From Myxococcus xanthus (GTDB taxonomy: Bacteria; Myxococcota; Myxococcia; Myxococcales; Myxococcaceae), in the NCBI RefSeq assembly GCF_900106535.1, contig NZ_FNOH01000001.1:186001-250000 (forward strand): 64,000 bases of DNA. Direction: 5' to 3'. A model generated the notes under the pieces. The model did not search any database. It saw nothing but the letters and a program-made list of their open reading frames with translations, and was not told the DNA's origin. Positions within the stretch are counted from its first letter, which is position 1; each line of letters starts with the position of its first letter. Made by a program: the position numbers and the translations under genes. Shown piece after piece: positions 9,072 through 16,691 of the stretch.

Positions 9072-10129
9072 TGGCTGGCCGCTGGCTCGTCTATGCGTTG
9101 GGAGGCGGCATGGGGCACCTGACCCGTGCCTCCGCGTTGGCTCGTGCGGCCTCGCGCCGAGGGCACGCCGTCGTCCTGCTCACCAACAGCCCGTTCGCGA
9201 GCGGGCTCCCACTGGAGGACGTGCTGGGCACTGGTGTCGAGGTGTTCCGGCTCAACCCCGCGCTGGGACGCGAGGCCGTGGGCGAAGTGGTGGAGCAGTG
9301 CCTGGCGGACGTGCGCCCGGACCTGTTCGTCGTGGACACCTTTCCCCGGGGGCTCGGAGGCGAGCTGGCGCCGATGCTGCCTTCCGTGCGCGCGCGCAAG
9401 GTGCTGATTCACCGCGACGTGAATCCCACGTACGTGAAGCAGTACGGCCTGGCGCGGGCGGTGGACGCGTTCGACCTGCTGCTCGTCCCAGGTGAGGCCG
9501 CGCCCTTCGCGAACCATCCTCGCGCCGTGAGGACCGCGCCCTGGCTGCTCCTGCGGGCCAGCGAGCTGCTGCCCCGTGACAAGGCCCGCGCGCGGCTGGG
9601 CGTGCCCGCGGAGGACCCGCGCGCCCTGGTGGCGGTGATGGGCTGTGGCACCCCCGAGGAAGTGGGGGAGGCGGGGCACATCGCCGCCCGGCTGGACGCG
9701 ATGCTGGGGCCAGAGGCCGTGGTCCGGTGGCTGGTGCCGCCCGGAGCGGCGATGGATGTGCCCGCGCCGCGCGCGAAGCAGGGCAGCCGGGCTGGGGCTT
9801 CCCTGGAGGAGGGCCTGGCCCTGCGCATGGCCACGTGGCCCGCGCTGGCGGTGCTCCCCGGCGTGGACGTGCTCGTCGGCGCGGGAGGGTACAACACCGT
9901 GCAGGAGGCCCGCGTCACCGGAACGCCCTTCGTGGCGCTCGCGCGGCCCCGGCTCTACGACAGGCAGGCCCTGCGGCTGCGCCCCGAGGAGCGGGCGGGC
10001 TCTGTGGAGGCGCTGGTGACGCGTGCCGCCGGGCTCGCTCGTGCCCGACCGGCTCGGAGCCTGAGGCCCTACGTCAACGGGACGGACGACGCGGTGACGC
10101 TCATCGAGCGCACCGTCCTCAGTGCTTGA
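9071..10129 (+). CDS. MurG/GT28-like predicted glycosyltransferase
   Basis: 352 residues; the ATG shares bases with the previous stop (TGATGG). The N-terminus LVYALGGGMGHLTRA is the glycine-rich loop of GT-B transferases of the MurG/UDP-glycosyltransferase type. The C-terminal half has LVGAGGYNTVQEA, a donor-site GG(Y/H)NT motif, and a domain boundary around residue 165. It would transfer a sugar from a nucleotide donor. It is the last gene of the coupled four-gene operon. Its 3' end overlaps the opposing gene by 11 nt. The acceptor is unknown. Confidence 0.75.
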   Translation: MAGRWLVYALGGGMGHLTRASALARAASRRGHAVVLLTNSPFASGLPLEDVLGTGVEVFRLNPALGREAVGEVVEQCLADVRPDLFVVDTFPRGLGGELAPMLPSVRARKVLIHRDVNPTYVKQYGLARAVDAFDLLLVPGEAAPFANHPRAVRTAPWLLLRASELLPRDKARARLGVPAEDPRALVAVMGCGTPEEVGEAGHIAARLDAMLGPEAVVRWLVPPGAAMDVPAPRAKQGSRAGASLEEGLALRMATWPALAVLPGVDVLVGAGGYNTVQEARVTGTPFVALARPRLYDRQALRLRPEERAGSVEALVTRAAGLARARPARSLRPYVNGTDDAVTLIERTVLSA

Positions 10130-10502
10130 GGTCCTTGTGCCCCGGCGCCGGGTCGATGCCGTGCGCCATGATGAAGTGGTAGAGCGCCTGCGGGTCTTCC
10201 TTGGGCCCGCCCATGAGCTCCACCAGGAAGTGGCCCTGGGCGCCCGTGTCCGGGTCGGGGGCGATGTTCACCTCCGTCACCTCGCGGCCGGGGATGACCA
10301 GCTCGCCCACCAGCACCTTTCCCTTGAGGACCTGCACGATGTGCTGGCGCTCCTCTTCCAGGAGGGCCCAGTGGAAGTCGTCGTGGTCATACAGCATGGC
10401 GTCCACGGAGCCGCACCGCAGGATGCAGTGCGTGTGCTCCTGGAGCCAGCGCCAGAAGCCATCGAATTTCAAGGTGCGTACCGGCTGGGAGATGATGTCC
10501 AT
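10119..10502 (-). CDS. Conserved hypothetical protein (127 aa)
   Basis: The gene starts at the ATG at 10502, which has a GAGAGG ribosome site 6 nt upstream, rather than an earlier in-frame codon. The product is a soluble acidic alpha/beta protein with several aromatic residues early on (FDGFWRWLQEHTHC) and no signal peptide or membrane segment. A strand-rich centre (VLKGKVLVGELVIPG) suggests a small barrel. I do not recognise a family. It stands alone, convergent with the glycosyltransferase operon and divergent from the histidine kinase gene. Confidence 0.65.
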   Translation of the reverse strand: MDIISQPVRTLKFDGFWRWLQEHTHCILRCGSVDAMLYDHDDFHWALLEEERQHIVQVLKGKVLVGELVIPGREVTEVNIAPDPDTGAQGHFLVELMGGPKEDPQALYHFIMAHGIDPAPGHKDLKH

Positions 10503-10776
10503 GGAGACCTCTCGCTCGTCGGCCAGGGCGCTTGCCGGCCACGTATCGCCCCTCCCTAGCACGGCTGGCGCCATCCGGTGATGTCCCCTTTCAGGGAACG
10601 GGTCAGGCGTGTCCGCTTGCTGTCCGGTCCGCGAATCCCCTGGGCATTGGCGGTGTTGCTCCTCTCAGCAATGGGGGTGGCCCTCGTGTCTGGGAACCCC
10701 GTGAGGAGCGTGCGTGAAGGTCTCTTCGGGTCTGCCCCGTGTTTCAGATGGCCCTTGTTCAGCCCGGGGCGGCTCC

Positions 10777-12237
10777 ATGAGCCTGCGCTCCTGGCTCGCC
10801 GCCACCATGGGGGTGCTGACGTTGGTGACGTTGGCGGCCGCCACCCTGCTCATCGTCCTGACGAGCGTGCTCGACCGTTCGGCCGCGACCCTGGGGGTCG
10901 CCTTCGGGGGCATCCGGGTGTCCGAGGAGCTGGAGGTGGGTCTGCTGGCGCACGACCGGATGGTCCGGGAAGGCCCCGTCAAGGTGCCCCGTGGCCCGGG
11001 CGGGCTGTCGCGGTTCGAGCTGGAGGCCTCGCTGTACCGGCAGATGGGTGAGCTGCGGCGCATCGCCTCGACGGCGGCGGAGCGTCAGCGGCTCGACGCT
11101 GTCCGCGAGGACGTGGACGTCTACTTCTCCGCCCAGTGGGACCCGGTGCGTGCGGAGCAGGAGGCGGGCCCGGCGCTGGACGCCGCGTTGAGTGGCTTGG
11201 AACAGGTCAGCTCCATCAACGTGGAGCGCGCGCGCGTGGCCCGCTCGGAAGCGGAGCGGTGGAACGACATGGCGGACTCCGTGGGCGTGGTGCTCTGCGG
11301 CTTGCTGCTCTTGGGCGTGCTCGTCGTGAGCGTGCTGCTGCGGCGCGTGGCGCTCCAGCCGCTGCGGGACATCAGCCAGTCCATGCGCCGCTTCGGCGCG
11401 GGCTGCAGGCGCGCCCGGGCCCCGGAGGCCGGGCCCACCGAGCTGCGGGACATGGCTCGCACGTTCAACGAGATGGCCAACAGCCTGGCCCACCAGCAGG
11501 AGCAGCAGCTCGCGTTCCTCGCGGGCGTGGCGCACGAGCTGCGCAATCCGCTGTCCGCCCTCAAGTTGTCCACAGCCCTGTCGGACCGCAGCCGCGCCCA
11601 GCTCACGCCCGAGCGCATGGACCGCACCCTGTCCCTGGTAGGGCGGCAGGTGGAGCGGCTGGACCGCATGGTGGGCGACCTGCTCGATGCCACCCGCATC
11701 GAAGCTGGCAGGTTGGAGTTGCGCCCGGAGGTGCGGGACGCGCGTGAGCTGGCCCGCGAGGTGGTGGAGCTCTACCGCTCCGGCGACACCGGCCATGGCC
11801 TCCGTCTCAGCCTGCCGGACGTGTCCGTGCCGGTTCGCGCGGACCCGGCCCGGCTGGAGCAGGTGCTCCACAACCTCATCAGCAACGCGCTGAAGTACTC
11901 GCCGGCGGGCAGCACCGTGGAGGTGTCCGTGCGCCGCGAAAAGGACACGGCTGTCCTTTGCGTGACGGACCAGGGCATCGGCATTTCCGAGGAGGAGATG
12001 CGCCTGCTCTTCGCGCCCTTCCAGCGCGCCGGCAACGCCCGTCAGCGCGCCCCGGGCGTGGGCCTGGGCCTGTCGGTGGCCCGGCGCATCGTCGAGGGGC
12101 ATGGGGGCAGCATCGACGTGACGAGCCAGCCCGGCCACGGCTCCGTCTTCTGCGTGCGGCTGGCCGTGGCCACCGAGGCCGTTCGGCATGCCGAAGAAGA
12201 CGCGGGGCTGACGTCCCTCGAGGACACCCTGCACTGA
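10777..12237 (+). CDS. Sensor histidine kinase
   Basis: 486 residues from ATG 10777 (a GTG at 10714 is an in-frame alternative). The order is an N-terminal membrane helix (7-31), a periplasmic helical sensor of about 140 residues, a second helix near 170-190, a HAMP linker, and a HisKA domain with the phospho-acceptor H253 in GVAHELRNP. The HATPase domain follows, with an N box NLISNALKYSP, a G1 box DQGIGIS and a G2 box GVGLGLSVARR. It should autophosphorylate and pass phosphate to an unlinked response regulator, because no regulator gene is adjacent on this strand. Confidence 0.9.
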   Translation: MSLRSWLAATMGVLTLVTLAAATLLIVLTSVLDRSAATLGVAFGGIRVSEELEVGLLAHDRMVREGPVKVPRGPGGLSRFELEASLYRQMGELRRIASTAAERQRLDAVREDVDVYFSAQWDPVRAEQEAGPALDAALSGLEQVSSINVERARVARSEAERWNDMADSVGVVLCGLLLLGVLVVSVLLRRVALQPLRDISQSMRRFGAGCRRARAPEAGPTELRDMARTFNEMANSLAHQQEQQLAFLAGVAHELRNPLSALKLSTALSDRSRAQLTPERMDRTLSLVGRQVERLDRMVGDLLDATRIEAGRLELRPEVRDARELAREVVELYRSGDTGHGLRLSLPDVSVPVRADPARLEQVLHNLISNALKYSPAGSTVEVSVRREKDTAVLCVTDQGIGISEEEMRLLFAPFQRAGNARQRAPGVGLGLSVARRIVEGHGGSIDVTSQPGHGSVFCVRLAVATEAVRHAEEDAGLTSLEDTLH

Positions 12238-12250
12238 GGGGGCTGCCCCC
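12238..12250 (+). terminator. Short G/C hairpin after histidine kinase gene
   Basis: Immediately after the stop codon five G and five C residues flank a CTG loop. No T-run follows, so this is only a weak terminator candidate. Confidence 0.25.
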
Positions 12251-12359
12251 AGGTTGGCGCGAAGCGTCGCATGGCGCGCGTCCGCGTGTAGACGGCGGAT
12301 GCGTTCCCGCAAGGCCCGACGTACCTTCGGGGTCCAACCTTCAGGAGTCGCCTGCCCTT

Positions 12360-12965
12360 ATGAAGACCCCGCGCCGCGCCGCGCCGCTCGCCGCCCTCCT
12401 GGCCCTGGGAGGGCTGGGGGCGTGTGCCTCCCGCCAGCAGGCACCGACCGCCGCCGCGAAGCCCGAAGCCCCGCGGGCCGCCGAGCCTGTCGTCCGGTCC
12501 ACGGAAGGGGGCTTCTCCGTCGCGATTCCCGGGCCGGTGAGCGAGGAGCGCCGTTCGCAGGAGACGGATGTCGGCGCGGTGACACTCCACACCTTCATCG
12601 CCGTGCGGCCGGAGGTGGATACCGCCTACTACGTCTCCTACACGGACTTCCCCGCGGCCGCGGTGTCCCAGGCGGATCCGCGTGACGTGGTGGCCCGGGC
12701 CAGCCACGGGGCGCTGGAGGCGCTGGGCGCCACCGGGCTGTCCGCGCGGCCGCTGGTGCTGAGTGGCTTCCCGGGCTGGGAGGTGGAGGGCGTGTCCGGC
12801 CCGCGCCACCTGCGAGGACGCTTCTTCCTGGTGGGGCCCCGGCTCTACCAGCAGTTGCTGCTACACCCGGAGGGCAAGCCGCCCCAGGACGCGGACCGCT
12901 TCTTCGAGTCCTTCCAGTTGGACCCCCAGGTGGCCGCGATGTTGACGGGAGAGCGGCGCTCCTGA
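12360..12965 (+). CDS. Putative lipoprotein
   Basis: 201 residues with a basic N-terminus, a hydrophobic core and an LGAC lipobox (C22). After an Ala/Pro linker the mature domain begins at STEGGFSVAIPGPV and forms an alternating beta/alpha domain with conserved-looking TYYVSYTDFP and FFESFQLD ends. It resembles small exported domains with an 'F-x-I/V-x-P' start found in many proteobacterial lipoproteins, but I cannot name the family. An AGGAG site lies about 13 nt upstream. The gene is monocistronic. Confidence 0.7.
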   Translation: MKTPRRAAPLAALLALGGLGACASRQQAPTAAAKPEAPRAAEPVVRSTEGGFSVAIPGPVSEERRSQETDVGAVTLHTFIAVRPEVDTAYYVSYTDFPAAAVSQADPRDVVARASHGALEALGATGLSARPLVLSGFPGWEVEGVSGPRHLRGRFFLVGPRLYQQLLLHPEGKPPQDADRFFESFQLDPQVAAMLTGERRS

Positions 12966-12977
12966 AGGGGACGCCCG

Positions 12978-13343
12978 TCAGTGGCGGTGTTCGCCCACCG
13001 TGCTCAGCAGCACGTCCATGTCGAAGGGCTTCTTGAGGATGGCGCGGACACCGGGCAGGTGGGCGCGGCCGCTCGCCGTGACGAGGATGATGGGCAGCTC
13101 CGCCAGGCGCTGCTCCTGCTGAATCCGGCCGACGAACTCCTCGCCGTCCATGACGGGCATCATCAGGTCCAACAGGATGAGGCACGGCCGCACCGCGTGG
13201 GGTCCGGTCAGCAGCTCCAGGGCCTCCTGGCCGTTGGCGGCCTGGGCCACGGCGTAGCCTTCGAAGGACAGGATGTCCTGGACGGCCTCTCGGATGTCGG
13301 CGTCGTCGTCCACGACGAGCACGGTAGGGGACGCGGCGCTCAC
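12978..13343 (-). CDS. Single-domain response regulator
   Basis: 121 residues from GTG 13343, which overlaps the stop of the upstream PEGA gene (GTGA), so translation is coupled. It is a lone receiver domain: the acidic pair in VVDDDADIRE, the phospho-acceptor in LILLDLMMPVMDG, the T/S switch in LVTASG and the lysine in LKKPFD. There is no output domain, so it must act through protein contact. It is third in an operon with the GspE-like ATPase and the PEGA protein, which suggests that it controls that machine. Confidence 0.88.
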   Translation of the reverse strand: MSAASPTVLVVDDDADIREAVQDILSFEGYAVAQAANGQEALELLTGPHAVRPCLILLDLMMPVMDGEEFVGRIQQEQRLAELPIILVTASGRAHLPGVRAILKKPFDMDVLLSTVGEHRH

Positions 13344-14020
13344 GGCTTCGCGCTGCTCTTCCCCTTGCGCAGCCTTCCGAAGAGCTGGGTCATGGTGTCG
13401 TGACGGCATGGGAGCGTGTGTTCCAGGGAGCTGAAGCCTCGGCGCGTGAGCTTCACCGTAACCGGCGCGTCTGTCACGCACTCCAGCGTCACTGACAGCG
13501 GCGTGGTGCCTTCGGTTCGACCATTCACAGAGACTGTCGCGCCCGACGGAGCGGAGTCGACCATGAGCAGGCTGGCGCCTTCCATGAACGCGCGCTGCTC
13601 ACGGACCTCTCCCTCGCGGACCTCCGAAGGTGGGTCGAAGCTCGGCGCCAGTGTCGTCTCGGGGCGGGCGGCGGCCACCCCCTCCGGGGTGACGGGGGGC
13701 TCTCCGGATTGCCGGAGCGCGGGGAGCACGAGGAGGCTCGCGGCCAACAGGCCCGCGGCCGCGCCGCAGAGCCGGAGGACGGCGGCCAGCGGACTGGGCG
13801 GAGGCGGCGGTGGTGGGGCGGGCACGTGCCATCTGCGGGGCGTCTCCGCCACGTCGAGTCGGGGCTGGGCCCGGGGCGCCTCGTGGGGGTCGGCATCCCG
13901 AGGCGTCTGCGCCTGGAGGTGGGCCAGCTCCTCGGTGCGTCCCATCAGGGACTGGGACCAGGCATCGGGCTCCGAGGACGCATCTGGGAGCGTGCCGCGG
14001 GGATGGGGAGGGGTGTTCAC
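13340..14020 (-). CDS. PEGA-domain protein with single TM helix
   Basis: 226 residues from GTG 14020 with an AAGGAAG ribosome site. The first 65 residues are polar and lead into a run of eight prolines. A hydrophobic segment follows (about 80-100), then an Ala/Pro spacer, then a C-terminal PEGA-type domain: VDSAPSGATVSVNG, GTTPLSV and KLTRRGFSSLEHTL. PEGA domains are small extracytoplasmic beta domains, often near surface or secretion structures. The gene lies 26 nt after the GspE-like gene and overlaps the response regulator start. Confidence 0.78.
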   Translation of the reverse strand: MNTPPHPRGTLPDASSEPDAWSQSLMGRTEELAHLQAQTPRDADPHEAPRAQPRLDVAETPRRWHVPAPPPPPPPSPLAAVLRLCGAAAGLLAASLLVLPALRQSGEPPVTPEGVAAARPETTLAPSFDPPSEVREGEVREQRAFMEGASLLMVDSAPSGATVSVNGRTEGTTPLSVTLECVTDAPVTVKLTRRGFSSLEHTLPCRHDTMTQLFGRLRKGKSSAKP

Positions 14021-14046
14021 GTGGGTCGCTTCCTTGGGAAGAGCGC

Positions 14047-15582
14047 TCAGCCGCCAACGACGCGGAACACTTCACGCAGGGACGTGTCGCCCGCCCGCGC
14101 GCGTTCGACGCCCGCGGCCAGCAGGGGCACCATGCCCTCCTGGACGGCAATCTCCTGGATGCGGGTGCTGGGCACCTTGGCGTTGACGGCGTCGCGGATG
14201 GCCTGGGAGATGACGAGCATCTCGTAGAGCGCGGTGCGCCCCAGGTAGCCGCTGCCCTCGCAGTGCTCGCACCCCACGGGGCCGAAGAAGTTCCCGCGCG
14301 CAATCCCGGCCGCATCCAGCCGCACCGCCTCCTCGGGCGTCAGCGGCTGCGGCGCGCGGCAGTGCGGACAGAGGCCGCGCACCAGGCGCTGGGAGAGGGT
14401 GGCGGCCGTCGCGGAGGCGAGGAGGAAGGGCTCCACGCCCATGTCGATGAGGCGGTTGAACGCGCCCGCGGCGGAGTTGGCGTGGATGGTGCTGAGCAGC
14501 AGGTGGCCGCTGAGCCCCGCCTGGATGGCGGTGCGCGCCGTCTCCGAGTCGCGAATCTCGCCCACCATGATGACGTTGGGGTCCTGCCGCAGCACCGCGC
14601 GCAGGCCGTGCGCGAAGTTGAAGCCCTGCGCGGCGTTGACCTGCGTCTGCGCGAAGAGCGGGACGTCGAACTCGATGGGGTCCTCGATGGTGGCGATGCG
14701 CGTGAGCTCGCCGCGCGACTGCTGGATGTGGCCCAGCGAGGCATACAGCGACGTCGTCTTGCCGCTGCCAGTGGCGCCCGCCACCAGGATGAGGCCCTGC
14801 GGCAGCGCGAGCAGTTCCTGGTACTTCGTGAGCAGCGCTTCGGGGAAGCCGAGCGCCGGAAGCTGGGGCAGCCGCACGCCGGTGCGGGCGATGCGCAGCG
14901 CCACCGCGGGGCCGTGGTTGGTGGGCAGGATGGAGACGCGGATGTCCGCGGGCCCGTCCTGCGTGGTCCAGGGGAAGTGCCCGTCCTGGGGCTTGTCCAG
15001 GTCGTACAGCGGCAGCTTCGCGAGCACCTTCACGCGGTTGATGAGGCGCGAGTGGTGCTCGCGTGGGAAGGAGAGGACCTCCTCCAGCACGCCGTGCATG
15101 CGGAAGGCGATGCGCGTCCCCGCCTCCAGAGGGTGGATGTGGATGTCGCTGGCGCCCAGGCGGATGGCGCCATCCATCAACAGGTTCTTGAAGCCGATGA
15201 TGTCCGGGTCTGGCTTCGCGGCGATGCGGCGCAGCCGCTGCCCCAGGTCCACGAGCAGCGTCCTGACGGCGGTGGCCGTGTCGGGGGTGAGGACCTCCAG
15301 CGGGGAGAGGCTGGGGCCCGCCGGCGGTGGCTTCGACGGCGCCGGGCGGTGCCGCGCGCGGCGGGCGACCACGCCGGAGGCGTAGCTCAGCCCGAAGGCC
15401 AGGGCCACGCTCCCGGCGAGCAGCGGCGACATCGCGGCTTGAAGGTAGCGCCCGCCTTCCTGGAGCAGCGTGGCGGCCTCCAGTGAGGAGTGCCGGTAGG
15501 CCCACACGCCCGCACCGCCGAGCACCGCGATGACGGCGAGGGTCCACAGCAGGCTCGCGACTCGATTCATCAGCGGAGTCAT
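14047..15582 (-). CDS. GspE/PilB-family secretion ATPase with N-terminal TM helices (orphan)
   Basis: About 511 residues from ATG 15582 (a GTG at 15594 and an ATG at 15570 are also in frame). Two hydrophobic segments at about 10-27 and 50-72 replace the usual N1 domain. The ATPase core is complete: Walker A GATGSGKTT with K275, Asp box ATIEDPIEF, Walker B VIMVGEIRD, His box LLLSTIHAN, and a zinc site CPHC...CEHC of the GspE/PilB type. It should be a hexameric motor for type II secretion or type IV pili. No secretin, pilin or PilC/GspF gene lies nearby; the operon continues with a PEGA protein and a response regulator. Confidence 0.88.
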   Translation of the reverse strand: MTPLMNRVASLLWTLAVIAVLGGAGVWAYRHSSLEAATLLQEGGRYLQAAMSPLLAGSVALAFGLSYASGVVARRARHRPAPSKPPPAGPSLSPLEVLTPDTATAVRTLLVDLGQRLRRIAAKPDPDIIGFKNLLMDGAIRLGASDIHIHPLEAGTRIAFRMHGVLEEVLSFPREHHSRLINRVKVLAKLPLYDLDKPQDGHFPWTTQDGPADIRVSILPTNHGPAVALRIARTGVRLPQLPALGFPEALLTKYQELLALPQGLILVAGATGSGKTTSLYASLGHIQQSRGELTRIATIEDPIEFDVPLFAQTQVNAAQGFNFAHGLRAVLRQDPNVIMVGEIRDSETARTAIQAGLSGHLLLSTIHANSAAGAFNRLIDMGVEPFLLASATAATLSQRLVRGLCPHCRAPQPLTPEEAVRLDAAGIARGNFFGPVGCEHCEGSGYLGRTALYEMLVISQAIRDAVNAKVPSTRIQEIAVQEGMVPLLAAGVERARAGDTSLREVFRVVGG

Positions 15583-15654
15583 CAGGCGCCGCACGCTACC
15601 ACTGGGGTTGGCGCACCCTCAAAACGAGCTGTGAGGATGATGTCGGACCGCGGA

Positions 15655-15682
15655 GGTCAGGACGGGTGGGAACGTCCTGACC
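15655..15682 (-). terminator. Hairpin downstream of Cys-rich protein gene
   Basis: A perfect 10-bp inverted repeat (GGTCAGGACG / CGTCCTGACC) with an 8-nt loop lies just past the stop of the Cys-rich protein gene. No T-run is visible on either side. Confidence 0.45.
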
Positions 15683-15704
15683 CACTGGAAACCCCGTGAA
15701 GGGC

Positions 15705-16001
15705 TCAGCTCTCGGCTTCTTCCGAGGCCTTGTCCGTCTGCTGCTGGCCGCACGCGGGAGCGGCCTTGTCGGACGCCTTCTTGTCGCTCGCGGAGGCCTG
15801 CGGGTCGTTCTTCGCGCAGTCACCGAGGCACGGAGCGCCCGCGAGCCCACACCGGGAGGGCTGGCCGTTATCCGTGCAGACCCTGTTGCAGGGCACGTTG
15901 CAGCCGCAGGCCTCGTAGCATTCCTGCGCCTGCGCGCCAGGGGCAAAGGTGAGCGAGAACAGGAAGGCGGTGCCCGCGAGGAACTTCGTCAGCGTGTTCA
16001 T
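15705..16001 (-). CDS. Small exported Cys-rich protein
   Basis: 98 residues with a classic signal peptide (MNTLTKFLAG...GAQAQ, cleavage near residue 25) and an AGGAG ribosome site. The mature part has nine cysteines, eight of them between ECYEAC and GDC, consistent with a disulfide-rich or metal-binding fold. It ends in a Lys/Asp/Ala-rich tail with one further Cys (CGQQQ). The odd cysteine count leaves one free thiol. I do not recognise a family. The gene is monocistronic and is followed by a hairpin. Confidence 0.72.
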   Translation of the reverse strand: MNTLTKFLAGTAFLFSLTFAPGAQAQECYEACGCNVPCNRVCTDNGQPSRCGLAGAPCLGDCAKNDPQASASDKKASDKAAPACGQQQTDKASEEAES

Positions 16002-16102
16002 GATTGCTCCTGTGGAAGACAGCCACGTCGCGGCTCTCCATGAGCCGCGAATCCAGGTGTACCGACACAGGGTGATGGGAGCGTGACAGGCCCGCGCGGG
16101 CC

Positions 16103-16456
16103 TCAGCGGTCCTCGAACATGGCCTGGATGACGCGCCAGGCGAGCTCGACCTCGCGGCCCGAGCGAAGGGACAGGAAGTCGCAGATCTCCGCCACGGCGT
16201 TGGAGCGCTCGCGCTCGAAGCCCTGGAAGAGCGTCTTCAAGGAGACGTCGAGCCCCTTGGAGAGCTTGCCCAGGGTGTCCAGGGACGGAGAAAACGAACC
16301 GCGCTCAATCCGGCGGATGGCGTCCACGGACAGGTCGCTGCGTTCCGCGAGCGCTTCCTGCGTGAGCTCCCGGGCCGTCCGAAGCTTGCGCACGTGGTCG
16401 CCAAACCGGCGGTGCAACCGCGTCCAGTTCGCGACCCTGTTGTTCCGTTTCTCCAT
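16103..16456 (-). CDS. XRE-family helix-turn-helix transcriptional regulator
   Basis: 117 residues from ATG 16456. No ribosome site is visible, so the mRNA may have a very short leader. Residues about 18-75 form an HTH_3 domain: VRKLRTARELTQEALAE, then the recognition helix SVDAIRRIERG, then PSLDTLGKLSKGLDVSL. A helical C-terminal tail of about 40 residues may mediate dimerisation. It probably binds DNA as a dimer. The target is unknown; the divergent SGNH hydrolase operon across 235 nt is the nearest candidate. Confidence 0.85.
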   Translation of the reverse strand: MEKRNNRVANWTRLHRRFGDHVRKLRTARELTQEALAERSDLSVDAIRRIERGSFSPSLDTLGKLSKGLDVSLKTLFQGFERERSNAVAEICDFLSLRSGREVELAWRVIQAMFEDR

Positions 16457-16691
16457 AAGAGGGAGCGGATAATTTGGGGTATCTCGGTCGCAAGTGAAGG
16501 GAGGATGTTCGGGGCTTGACCTTGCATTTGCGCCGGGCTGTTTCTCCCGCAACTTCCGTTGACTCACAGGCATCCACTCCACCGCTGCCAGGACCGCGGA
16601 GTGTGGGCGCTGGGGCTGCTCCTCCAGCAGACGGGGAGACGCTGGCCGGGAACATGCGCACGCAGGGGCTTTCGTCTACGCTGCCGACTAC

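Noticed and set aside
16463..16493. TTGCGA and AATTAT as a sigma70 promoter for the XRE regulator
   Set aside because: The spacer is only about 13 nt and the -10 box matches at four of six positions.
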